Assembly (NCBI RefSeq): GCF_008386505.1
Contig: NZ_VUNZ01000001.1
Coordinates: 1,977,937 to 2,041,936 of the forward strand
Origin: Chryseobacterium sediminis
Lineage (GTDB): Bacteria > Bacteroidota > Bacteroidia > Flavobacteriales > Weeksellaceae
DNA: 64,000 nucleotides
Reading direction: 5' to 3'
A program made the position numbers and the translations under genes. Each line of letters opens with the position of its first letter. Within the stretch, counting starts at the first letter, position 1. Shown piece after piece: positions 60,569 to 64,000 of the stretch. A model generated the notes under the pieces. It had not been told where the DNA came from and searched no databases. It saw nothing but the letters and a program-made list of their open reading frames with translations.

Positions 60569-61720
60569 TTATTCTTTATTTTTTAAAATATTGTTATACA
60601 TTTTTAATAATTCACTTTCCTGAAAGTTCCAGCTAAGTGGATAAAGGTCTTTCTTAATTCTATTATCCAAATCTAAATGCTCAACGTCTTTTACAATTTC
60701 AAATAAATTTTCAGCATCCAAGCTACTACATTTTCCTAAATTATATTCACTAACAATTTTTTTAATATCTGGAAAATCTGACGCTAAAATATACAATTCT
60801 GAAAAAGCATATTCAAATAATTTATTAGGTAGGCAATAATAATCACTTAAAGAGACAGCTTCCACCAGACAAAGCCCTACATCAGCAGAGGTAGACACCT
60901 CTACTACCTGATGATGTGGAACCGCCGGATGGTAATGAATATTATCATTATTAAGTGCTATTTTTTTTATTTCATCAACATATTCACCATAACCAATAAA
61001 AACAATATGGGAATCTATTTCTTTTCTTTGAAAAACATCCAAATACAAATTTACACCTCTTCCGACTTCACTTATTATTCCCAGGTATAAAAATATTTTT
61101 TTTCCTTCAGGAATATTAAATTTTTCTCTGAGATAATTATTTTTAATGTGTTCTTTTTGAGAAGGATCAAGCAAAGGGGAATTCAATATCAGAACACTTT
61201 CCTTTTTCCCAAGATGCTCATCATACCAATCAATAATTGATGGGCTCACACTAATCAGGATATCAATATCTTTCCACAACATTTTTTCAATGAAAAGAGT
61301 ATATTTTGAAAGTATTTTTGATTGCCCTGCTTTATCAGATTCAAGCTCATGGGCATCATAAATCAGTTTTGATCCACAAAATAATTTGATCATTTTTGCA
61401 ATGGGCAAATACAGGGTATCATGACAATGAATGATATCCGGTTTATATTTGATCCCTGGAAAAACCATTCTAATAAATGCCTCTATAAGATTAAGAAAAT
61501 ATCTGACAGGTCTTGGTAAAAATTTCAGATTTTTTGTAGCAATATTGAATACCTTAATAAAAGGCATATGCTCTGTTTCATATTTATGTCCTTCGGAATC
61601 ATCAATTCCATAGGCTATCAGAGTTGTATCTTCAATTTTCCGGACTGCTTTCAGCTCTTTTAAAATCCTACTATCATATCGGATATCTGTGGGTGAAAGA
61701 TGAAGTATTTTTTTATTCAT
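60569..61720 (-). CDS. Glycosyltransferase (GT4-like)
   Basis: A 383-residue GT-B glycosyltransferase. IIHCHDTLYLPIAKM near 103 and KLIYDAHELESDKAG near 128 are in the acceptor half. IFLYLGIISEVGRGVN, ADVGLCLVEAVSLSDYYCLP and NKLFEYAFSELYILASDFPD are in the donor half. It should add one sugar to the lipid-linked unit. Its 3' end lies 14 bp before the amidotransferase start, and its 5' end overlaps the preceding polymerase gene by 8 bp. Confidence 0.9.
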   Translation of the reverse strand: MNKKILHLSPTDIRYDSRILKELKAVRKIEDTTLIAYGIDDSEGHKYETEHMPFIKVFNIATKNLKFLPRPVRYFLNLIEAFIRMVFPGIKYKPDIIHCHDTLYLPIAKMIKLFCGSKLIYDAHELESDKAGQSKILSKYTLFIEKMLWKDIDILISVSPSIIDWYDEHLGKKESVLILNSPLLDPSQKEHIKNNYLREKFNIPEGKKIFLYLGIISEVGRGVNLYLDVFQRKEIDSHIVFIGYGEYVDEIKKIALNNDNIHYHPAVPHHQVVEVSTSADVGLCLVEAVSLSDYYCLPNKLFEYAFSELYILASDFPDIKKIVSEYNLGKCSSLDAENLFEIVKDVEHLDLDNRIKKDLYPLSWNFQESELLKMYNNILKNKE

Positions 61721-62972
61721 TTTTTTTATATCTAGGCATTAAATAAAGTAAAAAGCAAACAGCTAAAAACCCACCTGAAATAAGTGCTGTAAAAAAAGCT
61801 CCATTGATAAATAGAATTCCAAAAGAAAAACTAGAAATCAAATATATTCTTGCGTCTAATTTAAAGCTTGACATATCAAATACTCTAAAGAAATAAGCTC
61901 TCAAAATAGGAAATACCAGTAGGGAAGCCCAACCAAACTGTGCATAATCACTTCCAACCAAACCTGTGTTGGAAGACATATCCGGGTCATTAAAATAAGT
62001 TGCTGCTATAATATAAGGAGAGTTATTTTTATGATTTACGTTGGTCTCAAACCAATGTCCAAAATGCTCTCTGAGGTAAAGTAATTCATGAGTTGAAAAG
62101 TAATCATAATGACAATAGGCTAACAAAGTAGGCGTAAAAAAGGCTCTTGAATAAAGACTGGCAATACTGATTTGAACACTCTCACTTCCAAATTCAACAA
62201 AAAACATCAAAATAAGATTGAAACCAATAAATGCATGCAGAAGATACTTATTGTATTCTTTCTTATAAAAAAAATAGATCAGTATGGTCATGATCAATAA
62301 TACGAAATCTGTCTTATGTGCACCAAAGGAATACATCATTAAACCAAAGAAGAAAAACAGGCAGCTTAAAAAAACATTTTTCTGTACCAGATAATACATA
62401 AAAGAAATCGGAATAAACATACTTGCTATCGGCCGGAGATAATTAATAAATGAAGGCATATTTAACTCACTAACTTTAGCCCGTATTTCATACACTTCTT
62501 CAAAATCAAATTTAATATTAAAACCATTATATATAACGGAAAAAACAATCATCAGTACCACTACGGTATATAGCAAAATTTTAAACAATATCATGGATTG
62601 GGAATTGTCAAAAATTTTATAATATTTCACGTTATTATACCTTATATAAAACAAAGATAGAAGAGCACAATATAAAACACTATATAAAAAAAACTCAAAA
62701 TTATTGGTATATATACAAAAAGTTAAATTGGGTAAAAAGTATAATAGATATATCACCATAAGAATTAAGCTTGCAGGAGTATCTTTCTCTAAAATCTTTT
62801 TAAAAAAATAAGTATAAAATACTATAGCAATGTAAGAAAGCGTATTAATGGTATGACTAAATTCTCTTACATAACCAAGATACTCATAATATACAGATAT
62901 TGAGTTAACATAGAGATAATCTAATGATAATTTATATAGGATAAAAAATATTAATAGTTTGAAATACTTCAT
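61713..62972 (-). CDS. Oligosaccharide repeat-unit polymerase-like membrane protein
   Basis: A 419-residue protein with about 12 hydrophobic segments and a large loop between about 280 and 340 (FFTPTLLAYCHYDYFSTHEL, GHWFETNVNHKNNSPYIIA, NTGLVGSDYAQFGW). This layout is typical of Wzy-type O-antigen polymerases. The sequence is poorly conserved, as expected. It overlaps the next glycosyltransferase gene by 8 bp, so both are translated together. Confidence 0.82.
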   Translation of the reverse strand: MKYFKLLIFFILYKLSLDYLYVNSISVYYEYLGYVREFSHTINTLSYIAIVFYTYFFKKILEKDTPASLILMVIYLLYFLPNLTFCIYTNNFEFFLYSVLYCALLSLFYIRYNNVKYYKIFDNSQSMILFKILLYTVVVLMIVFSVIYNGFNIKFDFEEVYEIRAKVSELNMPSFINYLRPIASMFIPISFMYYLVQKNVFLSCLFFFFGLMMYSFGAHKTDFVLLIMTILIYFFYKKEYNKYLLHAFIGFNLILMFFVEFGSESVQISIASLYSRAFFTPTLLAYCHYDYFSTHELLYLREHFGHWFETNVNHKNNSPYIIAATYFNDPDMSSNTGLVGSDYAQFGWASLLVFPILRAYFFRVFDMSSFKLDARIYLISSFSFGILFINGAFFTALISGGFLAVCFLLYLMPRYKKNE

Positions 62973-63140
62973 AGTAATAAAAAATCAAGACTTATTAAAT
63001 AGTAAAGAAAGCAATAAATATTTAAATAGAATTACCACTTTAGAGAACCTGAAAAAACAAAAATAAAATAAATAAATACTTTAAAAAATCTAAACTTGTT
63101 GGTAAATAATGACATCCTTCTTAATTATATTGTTTCTAGT

Positions 63141-64000
63141 TTATAAAGAATTGTTACTTCCTGAGATTTTGTATGAATTAAATATTAGTATTATGTTAAA
63201 AACAGAAGCAGAAATCGTGAAAAACACTAACGACATGTATGCATCTGAAAAAATTAAATAACCTGCCAAAATCATTATAAAACCTAATACAGCATTCAGC
63301 AATTGAAGTTTCATAAGCAATTTTTGCTTTCCTCTTATATAATAAATTGAGCTAAGGGGTGTAGCGATAAATTCAAAAAACAAAAAAACTGAAATAACTT
63401 GTGAATACTCACCAGCTACATACCACTGCTTACCAAAAATCCAACTAAATAAAAATTTACTTGTTAAAAATAGGAATAAATATGCAGGCAATGAAAGAAA
63501 TATCAACTTCCTCATTGTAGAAAAGTATAAGTCTTTACAATTCCCGTTTATCCTAATTGCATCTATTGCCTCATTTCTAAAAACATTACTGATTGCACTG
63601 GTAATAACAATATTTGGAATTCTTATAATTCTATTTGCCATAGAAAAAAAACCTACAACAGTAGTGCTATATAATAAAGAAAATATAACTGGTATAAATT
63701 GCTGGCTAGCCACTAAAGACAAATCTGAAAATGTCATGTATTTTGGAAAAGAAGAATATTGTAGTGCTATACTCTTCACTTCATTTTGTTTGATAACACT
63801 TTTCACTATTGTACGTTCAGTCAATACATGATAGAGTATCCCAACCAAAATACCCATCATCAGAGATAGTATAAGTCCAGATTTCACATTGAAAAAACCT
63901 AATATTAGGCTTGTCAACGTTGTACTTATGATCTGTAAAGTAGTAGCTATTGTAATGGTTTTATATGCCTTTTGTCTCTGTTTCCAATAATTCAATGCTG
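63141..64000 (-). CDS. Oligosaccharide flippase (Wzx-like), C-terminal part (cut by window edge)
   Basis: The frame is open from the right edge to a stop at 63141, giving at least 286 residues with about 8 hydrophobic segments. The codon before the apparent start is sense (alanine), so the gene begins beyond the window. RTIVKSVIKQNE and SFPKYMTFSDLSLVASQQFI with VVGFFSMANRIIRIPNIVI resemble the middle of polysaccharide-export flippases, in which the loop before the seventh helix has a similar shape. It would move the lipid-linked repeat unit to the periplasm. Full flippases are about 430-480 residues. Confidence 0.85.
   Translation of the reverse strand, partial: ALNYWKQRQKAYKTITIATTLQIISTTLTSLILGFFNVKSGLILSLMMGILVGILYHVLTERTIVKSVIKQNEVKSIALQYSSFPKYMTFSDLSLVASQQFIPVIFSLLYSTTVVGFFSMANRIIRIPNIVITSAISNVFRNEAIDAIRINGNCKDLYFSTMRKLIFLSLPAYLFLFLTSKFLFSWIFGKQWYVAGEYSQVISVFLFFEFIATPLSSIYYIRGKQKLLMKLQLLNAVLGFIMILAGYLIFSDAYMSLVFFTISASVFNIILIFNSYKISGSNNSL

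Noticed and set aside
1-64000. tRNA, rRNA, CRISPR, insertion sequence or prophage
   Set aside because: I saw no tRNA-like T-arm, no regularly spaced repeats and no transposase or integrase motifs.

Overview
This AT-rich window is a piece of a Bacteroidota chromosome. It most likely comes from the Flavobacteriia, and Chryseobacterium or a close Weeksellaceae relative is my best guess. The reasons are: an LpxC-FabZ fusion in an lpxD/lpxC-fabZ/lpxA/efp cluster; the type IX secretion (T9SS) regulator PorX and a T9SS sorting-domain protein; several TonB-dependent receptors; a double-glycine bacteriocin-like peptide; and promoters of the Bacteroidota type (TTTG, about 20 nt, TAnnTTTG) just ahead of many genes. 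I saw no tRNA, rRNA, CRISPR array, transposase or prophage.

Layout. 1-7.7 kb: the start of a TonB-dependent receptor (cut by the left edge), a divergent GH92 alpha-mannosidase with a small cysteine-rich secreted protein, a dicarboxylate symporter with a PhyH-type dioxygenase, and two BON-domain genes. 7.8-12.6 kb: a large outer-membrane barrel protein and a CocE/NonD hydrolase. 12.7-20.1 kb: an alkylation-repair pair (AlkB and an Ada-like protein without its N-terminal domain), polyamine genes (agmatinase and arginine decarboxylase) around a HAD phosphatase, a tyrosine-phosphatase lipoprotein, thiamine pyrophosphokinase and a cobalamin adenosyltransferase. Intergenic spaces here carry several short repeat-like modules. 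20.3-28.6 kb: a TonB receptor, a lipoprotein, DinB-family and WYL regulatory genes, a Crp/Fnr regulator beside an AhpD-like gene, and an ABC exporter.

28.7-34.4 kb: LptB with an unusual C-terminal extension, a TM2 protein, a 48-residue double-glycine peptide, hemB, a very small T9SS cargo-like protein and an ABC-2 export pair. 34.4-42.5 kb: a minus-strand housekeeping and lipid A block (HD phosphohydrolase, lpxD, lpxC-fabZ, lpxA, small secreted protein, efp, a second lpxD-like gene, sucD, porin). 42.7-47.7 kb: S41 peptidase, porX, YciI, exonuclease III and an RlpA-like protein. 48.2-49.6 kb: two small secreted proteins of unknown function. 50.0-51.3 kb: rimO.

51.4-64 kb is a minus-strand surface-polysaccharide locus. 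It holds a flippase (cut by the right edge), two polymerase/ligase-type membrane proteins, two GT4 glycosyltransferases, an amidotransferase fused to its own class II glutaminase, an unrecognised secreted protein, two initiating sugar-phosphate transferases, a PglD/PglE-like pair and rfbC. Together they look like assembly of an O-antigen or capsule containing amino or amidino sugars.

Most notable: the glutaminase-amidotransferase fusion, the LptB tail, the double-glycine peptide, the sorting-domain-only protein, and the dispersed intergenic modules.
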